Source: Sphingobacteriaceae bacterium (lineage in GTDB: Bacteria; Bacteroidota; Bacteroidia; B-17B0; Aurantibacillaceae). From it: a DNA stretch of 64,000 nucleotides. The translations under genes were made by a program, and so were the position numbers. The stretch's first letter is position 1. The number at the start of each line of letters is the position of its first letter. This document shows positions 18,333-28,735 of this stretch, piece by piece. The notes under the pieces are model-generated. The model was not told the DNA's origin. It was given only the letters and a program-made list of their open reading frames with translations, and did not search any database. The DNA lies in assembly GCA_013823565.1 (NCBI GenBank), contig PNMI01000005.1, forward strand, positions 1-64,000, read 5' to 3'.

Positions 18333-19403
18333 ATGGAAAATATGATTGTTAATTATTTCAAGGGAAGAGGAGCGCAATATAATCCTCCTAGTAAATTTGA
18401 GCAAAAAAAATATGTTCAAGATCATGTGGAAGGCTTAGATGAAGAGTTTCTTCAAAAAGAAAAAACAGAGATTATTTATACCTATCCTAAAACTATTATT
18501 AATAAGGTAGAGAGTACTGATATTGGCCTAGCTTATTCTTTAAATCCTTACCAAGGTTGTGAGCACGGCTGTATTTATTGTTACGCTCGTAACTCTCATG
18601 AATTTTGGGGTTATAGCGCAGGATTAGATTTTGAAAGAAAAATTATCGTTAAAAAAAATACGGTTGAATTATTAGAAAAAGCCTTTAGTCAAAAAAGCTG
18701 GAAACCAAAACCTATTATGCTTTCCGGAAACACGGATTGTTATCAGCCAATAGAGCGTGAAATGGAATTAACTCGTAATATTTTAAAAACCTGTTTAAAA
18801 TATAAACATCCAGTTTCTATCATTACAAAAAACTCATTAATTACAAGAGATATTGATGTATTAACAGAATTAGCTGAGCATAATTTGGTACATGTTATGA
18901 TTTCGATTACGGGTACAGATGAAAAAGTCCGTCAGCTATTAGAGCCTAGAACGGCAACATATAAAAACAGAATGATGGTTTTAGAAACTTTATCAAAACA
19001 TGGTATTCCTTGTGGCGTTATGGTGGCACCTATTATTCCAGGCATTAATAATCATGAAGTATCTAATGTGATTGAACAAGCTGCTGCTGCTGGAGCAACT
19101 TCGGCAGGTATTACAATTGTGAGATTAAATGGTTCTGTAGAACATATATTTAAAGATTGGTTAGTTAAAAATTTTCCTGATAGAGTAGATAAAGTTTGGA
19201 ATCAAATTATGGAATGTCATGGTGGTAAAGTAAGTGATTCTAGAAAAAGCGTGCGAATGAAAGGTGAAGGGAAAATAGCAGAATCTATCATGCAATTATT
19301 TAAATTGTCTAGAGAACGATTTATGTCAGTGGAGTCAAAGTTTGTATTTAATACAGTAAGTTTTAATTATAAAGCGGGTGATAATCAGTTGAGCTTGTTT
19401 TAA
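18333..19403 (+). CDS. PA0069-family radical SAM protein (spore photoproduct lyase-like)
   Basis: GRGAQYNPPSKFE...YSLNPYQGCEHGCIYCYARNSHEFWGYSAGLDFE; start at 18333 preferred over 18291. Confidence 0.93.
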   Translation: MENMIVNYFKGRGAQYNPPSKFEQKKYVQDHVEGLDEEFLQKEKTEIIYTYPKTIINKVESTDIGLAYSLNPYQGCEHGCIYCYARNSHEFWGYSAGLDFERKIIVKKNTVELLEKAFSQKSWKPKPIMLSGNTDCYQPIEREMELTRNILKTCLKYKHPVSIITKNSLITRDIDVLTELAEHNLVHVMISITGTDEKVRQLLEPRTATYKNRMMVLETLSKHGIPCGVMVAPIIPGINNHEVSNVIEQAAAAGATSAGITIVRLNGSVEHIFKDWLVKNFPDRVDKVWNQIMECHGGKVSDSRKSVRMKGEGKIAESIMQLFKLSRERFMSVESKFVFNTVSFNYKAGDNQLSLF

Positions 19404-19873
19404 TAGAACGTTTAACCACGTGGAGATATAGTAATGATTACTCAAAAGTATTTAGATGAACTTACCTATGAAGTCGTTGGAGCATCTATCGAAGTTCACA
19501 AGATAATGGGTAGAGGTCTGCTAGAAAGTGTGTATCATCAATGCATAAAAGAAGAGTTAATTCATAGAAAAATAAATTTTTCAACTGAGATGTGTATTCC
19601 AGTTATTTATAAAGAAAAACAACTTAATATGGACTTTAGGTGTGATTTATTTGTGGAAAAATGCTTAGTTGTTGAATTAAAGTCTGTGCAAGTAATATCT
19701 AATGTGCATGAAGCGCAGCTTCTAACTTATATGAAACTGCTAAAATCGCCTAAAGGAGTTTTAATAAATTTTAATTGTTTTAATATTTTTAGAGAAGGGC
19801 AGAAAACTTTTGTAAATGAGCATTTTAGTCTTTTACCTAAACAATAACTCTATTGTTTCTATGAGGTTAAATT
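19402..19873. mobile_element. GxxExxY gene enclosed by imperfect terminal inverted repeats (TTTAACCACGTGGAGATATAG ... TCTATGAGGTTAAATT)
   Basis: Left end 19402-19431 and right end 19851-19873 are inverted relatives of each other and of the 19911-20070 ends. Confidence 0.55.
19434..19847 (+). CDS. GxxExxY protein
   Basis: LTYEVVGASIEVHKIMGRGLLESVYHQCIKEELIHRKINFSTEMCIPVIYKEKQLNMDFRCDLFVEKCLVVELKSV. Confidence 0.95.
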   Translation: MITQKYLDELTYEVVGASIEVHKIMGRGLLESVYHQCIKEELIHRKINFSTEMCIPVIYKEKQLNMDFRCDLFVEKCLVVELKSVQVISNVHEAQLLTYMKLLKSPKGVLINFNCFNIFREGQKTFVNEHFSLLPKQ

Positions 19874-19910
19874 AATTTGGTTTATATGGGAATCATTCGA
19901 ACTTTTTTTA

Positions 19911-20070
19911 AATAGAACAATTAACCACATAGAATCATAGAAATTGCTAATGTTGTTAGAGGCTGAGATAGAAAAATAAATTTTTTCACATAGATTGCTA
20001 TGAGAAAAGCGAAGCTTCTTTGTCTCTCTTTTTGCTTATTTAATAACTATATTTCTATGTGGTTAAATTT
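19911..20070. repeat. MITE-like, ORF-less element related to the ends of the GxxExxY unit
   Basis: Left aatagaacaattaaccacatagaatcatag; right ctatatttctatgtggttaaattt; approx. 160 bp. Confidence 0.6.
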
Positions 20071-20159
20071 TTTTAGTTCCAAATAAATCATTTTAAAACA
20101 AATATGTAAGCTAATTTATTTTAATATTTTCCCTATCTTTAGTCATACTAATTAATGGC

Positions 20160-20726
20160 ATGACTAAATTATTAAAACCTTCTGAAACCCTATCCAATAT
20201 TACCATTCTTCCTAAACCTTCCGAAAGAGAAGATTATGAAAAGTGCGAATTCGTTAATTGTACATTGACGGATATTTCTAATTTAAATTTCATTAACTGT
20301 ACGTTTAAAAATTGCAATTTAAGTAGTTGTAAAGCTAATAATACAAAGCTGCAAGGTGTTGAATTTATCGACTGTAAATTATTAGGACTTAATTTTTTTC
20401 AAGCCAAAGATTTTGCTTTTGAAGTGTATTTCGAAAAATGTTTATTGGATTACGCTTCTTTTGATAGCAAGAAACTTAATAAAAGCGAATTTAAACATTG
20501 CAAAATGCACGAAGTAAATTTTACAAATGCCGATTTATCTAAATCATCATTGATGGATTGTGATTTATACGAAGCTGTTTTTGCTAAAACAAACCTTTCA
20601 GGAGTTGATTTTACTAGCTCTAGCAATTTCGCTATCGATCCTGAAATTAACAACATTAAAAAAGCAAAATTTCTATCTCAAGATTTATTTAGACTTTTAA
20701 CAAGACACGATATTATTATAGAATAA
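20160..20726 (+). CDS. Pentapeptide-repeat protein
   Basis: FVNCTLTDISNLNFINCTFKNCNLSSCKANNTKLQGVEFIDCKLLGLNF...ADLSKSSLMDCDLYEAVFAKTNLSGVDF. Confidence 0.9.
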   Translation: MTKLLKPSETLSNITILPKPSEREDYEKCEFVNCTLTDISNLNFINCTFKNCNLSSCKANNTKLQGVEFIDCKLLGLNFFQAKDFAFEVYFEKCLLDYASFDSKKLNKSEFKHCKMHEVNFTNADLSKSSLMDCDLYEAVFAKTNLSGVDFTSSSNFAIDPEINNIKKAKFLSQDLFRLLTRHDIIIE

Positions 20727-20744
20727 TTATTAAACAACATCCTT

Positions 20745-21197
20745 ATGAATAAATTACTGATTACTTTATCTTTTCTTTTTGCTCTAAACCTAAATGTAAA
20801 TGCGCAAAAACCAGTTTATGATTCTATTTTGGCAAAAAAACTCAACGCCGATGAGTATGGAATGAAAATGTATGTGTTTGTTATTCTTAAAACAGGAACC
20901 AACACATCAAACGATAAAGCCGCTAAAGACAAAGCCTTTGCTGGTCACATGAAAAATATTCAAAAAATGGCAGATGATGGGAAATTAGCAGTAGCTGGAC
21001 CGTTTGAAAAAGGAGGCAACAATAGAGGAATATTTATTTTAAATGTCACAACGTTTGAAGAAGCTAAAGCATTGCTCGAAGGTGATACAGCAGTGAAAGA
21101 AAAATATTTGGAACCAGAATATACTCTTTGGTATGGTTCAGCCTCCTTGATGGAAACACCTGAAATTCATAAAAAAATTCAGAAATCCAACTTTTAA
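20745..21197 (+). CDS. YciI-family (YCII domain) secreted protein
   Basis: Signal peptide; FAGHMKNIQKMADDGKLAVAGPFEKGGNNRGIFILNVTTFEEAKALLEGD. Confidence 0.88.
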   Translation: MNKLLITLSFLFALNLNVNAQKPVYDSILAKKLNADEYGMKMYVFVILKTGTNTSNDKAAKDKAFAGHMKNIQKMADDGKLAVAGPFEKGGNNRGIFILNVTTFEEAKALLEGDTAVKEKYLEPEYTLWYGSASLMETPEIHKKIQKSNF

Positions 21198-21230
21198 TTA
21201 GTAAGTTTATTAAACCTAAAACAAAACCTC

Positions 21231-22151
21231 ATGAAATCATTATCTATTTTATTTATTGGCCTTTTTTTATTTGGGACAGTTCAAGTAAAATCTCAAGTAA
21301 CCGAAAAAAATTATAAAATATATTCAGTTAAACTAGCTAAAGAAGTTAGTGTTAATGACATCATTGAGGATATGAAGAACAATGATGTTCTTTTTTATGG
21401 CGAAGAACACAATGATTCAGTTACTCATTATCTAGAAAGTAAAATTTTTGAAAGTTTATTTCAAAAATACCAGAGCAATGTTGCTCTTTCTATGGAAATG
21501 TTTGATAGAGATGTTCAGCCAGTAATGAATGAGTATTTAACCTCTGAAATTAGAGAGAAAAACTTCAAAAAAGATGCCCGTGTATGGTCTAATTATAGAG
21601 ATTACAGACCAATGGTAGAGCTTTGTAAAACTAATAAACTAGATGTGGTTTGTGCAAATGCAGCAGGACGTTATTCAAATTTAGCAGGACGTAAAGGGCA
21701 AAAAGCATTGATAGCTTTACCAATAGAATCGAAAAAATTCTTTGCTCCCCTACCTTATGATACAGCATCTGGAAAATATTATGATAAATTAATGGGTTTA
21801 TCTCACCACCCAAATGATACTGCTAAAAAAGCAGCGCCAGTAATGGGAATGGGAGGTTTTAATTTAGTAATGGCGCAATCACTTTGGGATGCGACTATGG
21901 CTTATTCTATTTCTGAATATTTAAAAATCAATAAAACTAAAAAAGTATTTCAAGTAAACGGACGTTTTCATAGTGATGAAGGTTTTGCTGTAGCTACTCA
22001 GTTAAAAAAATATAACCCAAAAACTAAGATGCTTATTATTTCTTCTGGCTCAGATGATTCTTTTCCTAATATTGATTGGGTTAAACATAAACACTTGGGC
22101 GATTATATTATCATAACAGATCCTCAAGTTCCTAAAACCTATAAAGACTAA
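21231..22151 (+). CDS. ChaN-family (haem-binding uptake, Tiki-like) protein
   Basis: NDVLFYGEEHNDSVTHYLESKIFESL...ALSMEMFDRDVQPVMNEYL...SLWDATMAYSI...VNGRFHSDEGFAV. Confidence 0.9.
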   Translation: MKSLSILFIGLFLFGTVQVKSQVTEKNYKIYSVKLAKEVSVNDIIEDMKNNDVLFYGEEHNDSVTHYLESKIFESLFQKYQSNVALSMEMFDRDVQPVMNEYLTSEIREKNFKKDARVWSNYRDYRPMVELCKTNKLDVVCANAAGRYSNLAGRKGQKALIALPIESKKFFAPLPYDTASGKYYDKLMGLSHHPNDTAKKAAPVMGMGGFNLVMAQSLWDATMAYSISEYLKINKTKKVFQVNGRFHSDEGFAVATQLKKYNPKTKMLIISSGSDDSFPNIDWVKHKHLGDYIIITDPQVPKTYKD

Positions 22152-22168
22152 TATCTAAAATTTATTTT

Positions 22169-23359
22169 ATGAAAAAATATATCATCTGTATTGCAAGTGC
22201 ATTATCATTTGTATCAGTTGCTCAAAATAGAAGTATCAAATTTGAACATGTTACTTTTAAAGAAATTAAGGCAAAGGCTTTAAAAGAAAATAAATTAATT
22301 TTTATTGATGCATACACTAGTTGGTGCGGACCTTGTAAGCAAATGGCTAAAAATGTATTTACAAATGATACTGTAGCAGATTACTACAATAAAAATTTTG
22401 TGAATGCAAAAATTGACATGGAAAAAGGAGAGGGCATTGAAATAGCGAAACAATACGATGTAAGATGCTATCCTAATTTATTGTTTGTTGATGGAAATGG
22501 TAAAATTGTTCACCGTGTAGCAGGAGGAATGTCGCCAAAAGATTTCATTGCACTTGGCGAGGATACGAAATCACCAGAAAAATGTTTTTCATATTACGCT
22601 AATAATTATGAGACTAATAAAACAAATTCGGATTTTTTAAGAAAGTATATCTATGCAAAAGATGGTACTTGTTTAGAAACAGGAGATTTAGTGAAGAGTT
22701 ATTTTGCTTTACAAAAAGAAAGTGATTTAACGAATGAAGAGAACTGGAAAATGATTAAATTTTTTGTTAATACAATGAATAGTAGAGAATTTGATTATTT
22801 GATGGCAAACAAAGCAAAGTTTGAAAATTTATATCCATCCCAAGAGGTTGATGTAGTGATTGAAAATATATTTCGAAATTCATTATATGCTGAATCAACC
22901 AGTAAATCATTCGACCAAAAAAAGTACAATGAACTAAAATCGAAAATTTCATCTTATAATTTACCTAATACTAAATTACTTTTATTTGAATCAGATTTAA
23001 GTTTAGCTGCTAATAAAGCAGATTGGCTTACTTATTCTAAGTTAGCTGTTAGCCATGTAGATGAATATTATTCTAATGATGTAAATGCATTAAATAATAT
23101 TTCTTGGACCTTTTATGAAAACGTAAATGAAAAAGAATCGTTAGAAAAAGCCGAATCATGGTCGAGTAAGGCATGTGCTATCGAATCTAACTATGCTAAT
23201 TTAGATACTTATGCAGCTATATTATATAAACTTGGAAAGAAAGATTTAGCATTGGAAAATGCTAATAAAGCTATAGAAGCGGCTAAAAACGAAAAGCAGA
23301 CGCCTGAACAATATCAAGGCACAACAGATTTATTGAATAAAATCAAAGAATTAAAATAG
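22169..23359 (+). CDS. Thioredoxin-family secreted protein
   Basis: LIFIDAYTSWCGPCKQMAKNVFTNDTVADYYNKNFVNAKIDMEKGEG. Confidence 0.92.
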   Translation: MKKYIICIASALSFVSVAQNRSIKFEHVTFKEIKAKALKENKLIFIDAYTSWCGPCKQMAKNVFTNDTVADYYNKNFVNAKIDMEKGEGIEIAKQYDVRCYPNLLFVDGNGKIVHRVAGGMSPKDFIALGEDTKSPEKCFSYYANNYETNKTNSDFLRKYIYAKDGTCLETGDLVKSYFALQKESDLTNEENWKMIKFFVNTMNSREFDYLMANKAKFENLYPSQEVDVVIENIFRNSLYAESTSKSFDQKKYNELKSKISSYNLPNTKLLLFESDLSLAANKADWLTYSKLAVSHVDEYYSNDVNALNNISWTFYENVNEKESLEKAESWSSKACAIESNYANLDTYAAILYKLGKKDLALENANKAIEAAKNEKQTPEQYQGTTDLLNKIKELK

Positions 23360-23380
23360 ATTTATTTTCTATTTATTTTA

Positions 23381-23410
23381 AAAGCCTGAATTTGTATTCA
23401 GGCTTTTTTT
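23381..23410. terminator. Terminator between convergent genes
   Basis: aaagcctgaa tttgta ttcaggcttttttt. Confidence 0.85.
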
Positions 23411-23414
23411 GTTT

Positions 23415-25079
23415 TTAATTAATCAATTTCCAAAATGCTTTAAAGCTTTGTAAGTGTTTGATCCAAAGCAATTCTGTTTTTTCTGATTTTAATTGAATCA
23501 GTAATATGATGTTTTTCTTATGATCTATCATCCATTTTTTAGAATCAGGATAAGAGCAAAATAAAATGGAGATTTGTTTGGCGTAATCTATGTCTTCTGC
23601 TTCCCAAGTTTTTACATTAATACCTAAAGCCTCTTTTAGTAGTTTAAAACATTGATTCGTGGCTTTTTCTCTATTACCTTCAAATTGAGTATTGATGTAA
23701 TGCGTGATTTTTTGACTTAAGACTTCTGAATCAAAATTAGGATAAGTGTTATCAGAAAGCGTTAAAGCGATATTGCTTTTAGTATATTTTCTTAAAGTGA
23801 TTGCTTCACTTTTATAAGAAGGATTTTTCAATTTTTTTTCTTCCTCATTTTTTGCTAAGGCTCTTAAGTCATTGTTTTCGGGACGGAATCCTAATTTGTA
23901 ATAAAACCAAAAGGCCCCTGTTTTAATAGCTTCTGGGTTGTGTAATCCAAATTGATACGGCTTAACTACAAAACGAGTTGCTTTAAAATACTGATGGTAT
24001 ACTCTTAATAATTCGCAAATAATTAAACTTGATTCTCCACCGCGGAATGATTCTAAAATATTAATCCCAAACTGACTGCGTTCTCCAAATATCCAACCAC
24101 CTCCGTAGGAAGCAGGAATGTTGTTTTTCAAAACTAAATAACCAATGTATGATTCTAAGGAATAGCGTTTGTTATTAGTACTTCCAAACAAAGCAACAGA
24201 AATACCTTTGTCTAAATGAAATAATGTGATATCATCTTCATTGGCATTCGTAAAAGGCTCAGTTTCTCTGTACAGATAAAACAAAGTCATTTTTGCTGAA
24301 TGAATGAGTTGTTGTTTTTCTTTTATAGATAATTTTACAGGAGTTGGCAATTTTTGTTTAATGATATCCTGTAAGCTTATTTTTTTTTCTAAAGGTGTTG
24401 TATGAAAATAAGTTGGCAACTGAGCGCCTCTTAAAAAACTGACTGAATCTTTTTCGCTAGATATCTTCCATTGAATAAAAACGCCTAATTGATTATATAT
24501 GAAGGCTTGTGTTTTAATATCTGGAGTTGATTGTTCGATAGTTTGCAATAACCATTCTAAATCCGTTTGATGTTTTGATTGATGGAATTCAGAAATTCTT
24601 GATTTAAAGTCTTTTTCTCCAGCATGTATTTTAGAATATTCTACATTAGGTAGAATCAATTTTAAAACTGCTTTTTGAGTTTCTATATTTGAAGAAGCAC
24701 TGTGAATCGATACTTGATTTGGGAAATATTGAATGATGTGTTTTATTTTTTGATAAGAAAAATTACATTCAACGCCAGTATGTAATAAGCCTGTTCCAAT
24801 TAATTTACCTTGTATAGAAGGATGTTTTGATAATTGCTGTAATAATTGCGAAGTGATTTTCTCAACTAAATTATGTAGAGTTTGATTACTAGGATAGGCC
24901 ATCATACATAACAAAACATGATGAAATTGTAAATAGGTATCTTTCTTTTTAGGAACATTTAAAATTAAGTCATTTAATAAAATTTCTTTAGTATCGTTAG
25001 ATGTTTTATCAAATTGAAAAACCAACGATTTAAGTTGTTTTAATTTTGCAATAAATGCTGTTTCTGAAATTGTTCCCAT
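23415..25079 (-). CDS. Conserved hypothetical protein with GNAT-like C-terminal half
   Basis: GINILESFRGGESSLIICELLRVYHQYFKATRFVVKPYQFG...AFWFYYKLGFRPENN. Confidence 0.7.
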   Translation of the reverse strand: MGTISETAFIAKLKQLKSLVFQFDKTSNDTKEILLNDLILNVPKKKDTYLQFHHVLLCMMAYPSNQTLHNLVEKITSQLLQQLSKHPSIQGKLIGTGLLHTGVECNFSYQKIKHIIQYFPNQVSIHSASSNIETQKAVLKLILPNVEYSKIHAGEKDFKSRISEFHQSKHQTDLEWLLQTIEQSTPDIKTQAFIYNQLGVFIQWKISSEKDSVSFLRGAQLPTYFHTTPLEKKISLQDIIKQKLPTPVKLSIKEKQQLIHSAKMTLFYLYRETEPFTNANEDDITLFHLDKGISVALFGSTNNKRYSLESYIGYLVLKNNIPASYGGGWIFGERSQFGINILESFRGGESSLIICELLRVYHQYFKATRFVVKPYQFGLHNPEAIKTGAFWFYYKLGFRPENNDLRALAKNEEEKKLKNPSYKSEAITLRKYTKSNIALTLSDNTYPNFDSEVLSQKITHYINTQFEGNREKATNQCFKLLKEALGINVKTWEAEDIDYAKQISILFCSYPDSKKWMIDHKKNIILLIQLKSEKTELLWIKHLQSFKAFWKLIN

Positions 25080-25107
25080 AAAATTTAGACTTAACTAAAT
25101 TTACAAA

Positions 25108-25983
25108 TTATTTTGGCATATAATTAAATCTGAGTAAAGTTGGCATATGAGTTTGTCCTTCATTAGAAATGATTAAATCCCCATTTTGAAAGAAGTCTAA
25201 GCCTTCAGATTTATTAAACACTAATGGATTAAGTTGTTCGATATATTCTAAGGCGCCATTTTTATTAAAAACAAATAAAACATGTTCGGTAGCCGATAAA
25301 ACAAACAACTGATGAGTGATGGGATGAATAGAGATTTCTGACGTATTGAATTTAAACCCATGTTCAATGGATTTTCCTTTTTTATTTTGTTTTTTAGGAA
25401 AATGGATTCCTTGCATTTTAGCTGTTAGATTAATATCTGTGATGTTAAAATTAAAAGCAGGAGATTGATTTAGTGTTTTAGTTTTTAAATCAAAAGCATA
25501 AATCAAACGAACATCTTTGTTGGTTGGATCTTTATTAATTTTTCCTTTTGCGCCAATTAAAAGTCTATTGTTAATTGCATCGTAACACAAACCTTCATTA
25601 TTGATAGCAGGAACTTTAGTAGAGTAGGTTTTTACTTTGAGTTTTTTTGTTTGATGACCTTTAATTTCAAACAAAACGCCATCGCTTCTTAATACATACA
25701 ATATATCATCTACTAAAGTAATTCCTTCATAGTCACCTTTTAATCCAAAAGTGTGTTGTTGAGTAATTTTATGTTTTTTTATATTATAAATAAATAATAT
25801 ACCATCTTCATCTTGCACGCATGCAATGGAAGTGGAGTCTATAATTGCTAAACCAGATATTTCATGAAGAATAGGAGGGAGTTCGTCATTTAATGTTGGT
25901 TTCGAAAAATCGTAACCAATTTTGTTAGAGCTAGTCATAAATATACCAGTCCACACAAAAAGCATATAAATGAATTTGAACAT
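25108..25983 (-). CDS. SdiA-regulated-domain (esterase-like beta-propeller) protein
   Basis: EISGLAIIDSTSIACVQDEDGILFIYNIKKHKI...GDYEGITLVDDILYVLRSDGVLFEI...SEGLDFFQNGDLIISNEGQ. Confidence 0.82.
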   Translation of the reverse strand: MFKFIYMLFVWTGIFMTSSNKIGYDFSKPTLNDELPPILHEISGLAIIDSTSIACVQDEDGILFIYNIKKHKITQQHTFGLKGDYEGITLVDDILYVLRSDGVLFEIKGHQTKKLKVKTYSTKVPAINNEGLCYDAINNRLLIGAKGKINKDPTNKDVRLIYAFDLKTKTLNQSPAFNFNITDINLTAKMQGIHFPKKQNKKGKSIEHGFKFNTSEISIHPITHQLFVLSATEHVLFVFNKNGALEYIEQLNPLVFNKSEGLDFFQNGDLIISNEGQTHMPTLLRFNYMPK

Positions 25984-25986
25984 AGT

Positions 25987-26646
25987 TTATTTTCCAATTT
26001 TTATTTTATCGCCTAAGAATTTAGGCGATGTATACAATACAAAAATATCTAACACGCATTTCACTCTCGCAAAGTATTCTCTCAATCGTGTTTTAAAGGA
26101 GTAGTTTTTATTGACTTCCTTTGCATTAAATCCAATGGCGTTGATATTATTTTTATTTGAAATAAATAAGGCTCTTTGATTATGAAATTCCTGAGAAATA
26201 ATGGTGATGGAATCTTCTCCAAATACTTCATTGCTTCTCACAACACTATCTAAAGTTCTAAATCCTGCATAATCCAGCACAATGCATGAATCAGGAACAC
26301 CTAAAGCAATTAGAGCTTCTCTCATGTCAGACGGCTCATCATAACCTTTTACATGATTATCTCCACTTAATAAAAGATAATGCACTTTTTTAGCTATAAA
26401 TAACTCATAAGCGGCCTGCATGCGATAGGAGAAATATAAATTATTTGTTCCTCTGCTTGTTTTTTTACTAGCACCCAATACTAAACCAACTTTTCGTGCA
26501 GGAATTGTATTGACATCACTATATAATTGTTTTGTAGTTGAATTTACAATCCAGTAATTACAACATACGATGGATAAAAACAAAAGTGAGATGATGAGAA
26601 GATTCCATTTGACGAATTTTTTATGGGCTTTTATAAACTCAATCAT
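25987..26646 (-). CDS. SanA/ElyC/YdcF-family envelope protein
   Basis: VGLVLGASKKTSRGTNNLYFSYRMQAAYELFIAKKVHYLLLSGDNHVKGYDEPSDMREALIALGVPDSCIVLDYAGFRTLDSVVR; start reassigned to the internal Met (26646). Confidence 0.9.
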   Translation of the reverse strand: MIEFIKAHKKFVKWNLLIISLLFLSIVCCNYWIVNSTTKQLYSDVNTIPARKVGLVLGASKKTSRGTNNLYFSYRMQAAYELFIAKKVHYLLLSGDNHVKGYDEPSDMREALIALGVPDSCIVLDYAGFRTLDSVVRSNEVFGEDSITIISQEFHNQRALFISNKNNINAIGFNAKEVNKNYSFKTRLREYFARVKCVLDIFVLYTSPKFLGDKIKIGK

Positions 26647-26647
26647 T

Positions 26648-27502
26648 TTAAATAAATAACGATATAATTGTAAAGCATGCAAATACTACACTAGCAATAC
26701 CATTTGTTGTTCCAAATGCTAAATTCACTCTGGATAAATCATTTGGTTTCACAATTGTGTGTTGGTAGATAACGAGTCCGGTAAAGAATGTTGTACCTAT
26801 CCAGTATAAGAAGTTAAAGTGACCTAAAAATCCAGCGGCAACAACAAAGGCAATTGAGAACAGATGTAATACTACTGAGAAACGTAAAGCTCCTTTTGTT
26901 CCTAATAACACAGGAATAGAATTTAATTTGTGTTCTCTGTCAAATGCCTCGTCTTGTAATGCGTAAATGATATCAAAACCACTTACCCAAGTAAATACTG
27001 TAAAAGAAAATAATAAGGGTAACCAGGCAAAAACTCCTGTAACTGCTAAATAAGCGCCAATAGGAGCAAGTGCTAATCCACAACCTAATACGAGATGACA
27101 TAATGGTGTAAAGCGTTTAGTGTAACTATAAAATAATACTGTGAATAATGCGACTGGAGATAAATAAAAACAAATCGTATTAATAAAATAAGTTGCTGTT
27201 ACAAATAATAAACAATTGGTGATAATAAAGAATAAGGCATTTTTTGGATTGATAATTCCTGCAGGAATTTCTCTAATAGCGGTACGTGGATTTAAGGCGT
27301 CAAATTTTCTATCAATAAAACGGTTGAATGCCATGGCCGAGTTACGAGCAGTAATCATGCAAACTAATACCAGCAATAATAATTTTAAAGAAAAAGAATG
27401 CCCTTCTGATAGAGCCAAAGTAAAACCAATTAAAGCAAATGGTAAGGCAAATATAGTATGACTAAATTTTACTAAAGATAAGTAATGTTTAATACTCGAC
27501 AT
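26648..27502 (-). CDS. ubiA: UbiA-family prenyltransferase (4-hydroxybenzoate polyprenyltransferase-like)
   Basis: ARNSAMAFNRFIDRKFDALNPRTAIREIPAG; YALQDEAFDREHKLNSIPVLLG; multiple TMs. Confidence 0.92.
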   Translation of the reverse strand: MSSIKHYLSLVKFSHTIFALPFALIGFTLALSEGHSFSLKLLLLVLVCMITARNSAMAFNRFIDRKFDALNPRTAIREIPAGIINPKNALFFIITNCLLFVTATYFINTICFYLSPVALFTVLFYSYTKRFTPLCHLVLGCGLALAPIGAYLAVTGVFAWLPLLFSFTVFTWVSGFDIIYALQDEAFDREHKLNSIPVLLGTKGALRFSVVLHLFSIAFVVAAGFLGHFNFLYWIGTTFFTGLVIYQHTIVKPNDLSRVNLAFGTTNGIASVVFACFTIISLFI

Positions 27503-27503
27503 A

Positions 27504-27758
27504 TTAGCGGTTGCTGATAATAAGAATTAAAATAAACACAACAGGAATAGAAGATAGAACCATTCCAATGTAGCCAATGCTAAACCAGCTTTTAGTGATT
27601 TCAAATTTTGCATTTAAATACACATTGATAGTAGAAAATGTATAACCAACAATAGCAAATAATAATGAGAAAGGAAGTAAGGCAGGATAAAATAACATCG
27701 CACAGCAAATAATACCCGCAATTACTGATATTAATCCTGATATTTTAAAAAGATTCAT
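27504..27758 (-). CDS. Small integral membrane protein
   Basis: 84 aa, three hydrophobic segments, tightly packed between ubiA and yicC. Confidence 0.65.
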   Translation of the reverse strand: MNLFKISGLISVIAGIICCAMLFYPALLPFSLLFAIVGYTFSTINVYLNAKFEITKSWFSIGYIGMVLSSIPVVFILILIISNR

Positions 27759-27759
27759 C

Positions 27760-28629
27760 TTATAATACGTTATTAGTTTGTTCTTTTATTTTTTCTAACT
27801 CATCTTTCATTAATACTACTAATTTCTGCATTTCAGCATCATTAGCCTTCGAGCCAATCGTATTAACTTCTCTTCCAATTTCTTGACCAATGAAATTTAA
27901 TTTACGCCCACCAGCAGGTTCTTTCATGGTTTTAATGAAATAATCTAAATGTGTTTTTAAACGCACTTTTTCTTCGTTAATATCTAACTTCTCGATGTAG
28001 TAAATTAATTCTTGCTCAAAACGGTTATTATCAACTTTGTCTTTTCCAACAACTTCTTCTAAATTCTTTTTAATTCGATCTCTGATACTTTGAATTCGAG
28101 CGGCATCATGTTCTTTGATTTTTTCTAAAGAATCAGCAATGATTCCTATGCGAGTTTCAAAATCCTTTTCAATAGATTTACCCTCATCGGATCTGAATTT
28201 ATTTAATCCTTCAATGGCTGTTAATACAACGCTATGAATATCATTCCAATCTTGTTCGTTTGGTTCTTTGCGTTCTGATTTTAAAACATCTGGCATTTTT
28301 AGTACATGCGACATTAAATTAGTGGTTGGCTCATTTAATTCGACAGCTAATTGTTTTAATTTTTCGTAATACGATTTTGCTAAATCTGTATTGATTTCAA
28401 CTGGAGTTTCTACTTGTTTTGATTCTACATAAATTGATAAATCTACCTTTCCACGTTCTAGTAGTTTGATGATTTCACTTTTTAGTTCATGTTCTTTATC
28501 TCTGTATGTTGATGATATACGTAAACTTAAATCTAAGTTTTTGCTGTTTAAGGAACGAATCTCAACATTAACGGTTTTATTTTCAAATTCTTTTGTGGCT
28601 TTCCCAAAGCCTGTCATTGATTTTAGCAT
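27760..28629 (-). CDS. yicC: YicC-family endoribonuclease
   Basis: MLKSMTGFGKATKEFENKTVNVEIRSLNSKNLDLSLR...ELIYYIEKLDINEEKVRLKTHLDYF...GRKLNFIGQEIGREVNTIGSKANDAEMQ. Confidence 0.96.
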   Translation of the reverse strand: MLKSMTGFGKATKEFENKTVNVEIRSLNSKNLDLSLRISSTYRDKEHELKSEIIKLLERGKVDLSIYVESKQVETPVEINTDLAKSYYEKLKQLAVELNEPTTNLMSHVLKMPDVLKSERKEPNEQDWNDIHSVVLTAIEGLNKFRSDEGKSIEKDFETRIGIIADSLEKIKEHDAARIQSIRDRIKKNLEEVVGKDKVDNNRFEQELIYYIEKLDINEEKVRLKTHLDYFIKTMKEPAGGRKLNFIGQEIGREVNTIGSKANDAEMQKLVVLMKDELEKIKEQTNNVL

Positions 28630-28735
28630 GGTATAAAAATAATGAATTAAAGGCGAATTTTAGTCTCTATTTAAAATTAATGTTTTAACTTTAATTCTCC
28701 ATAAAATCGACATTATTACAACAAACGAAACATAC

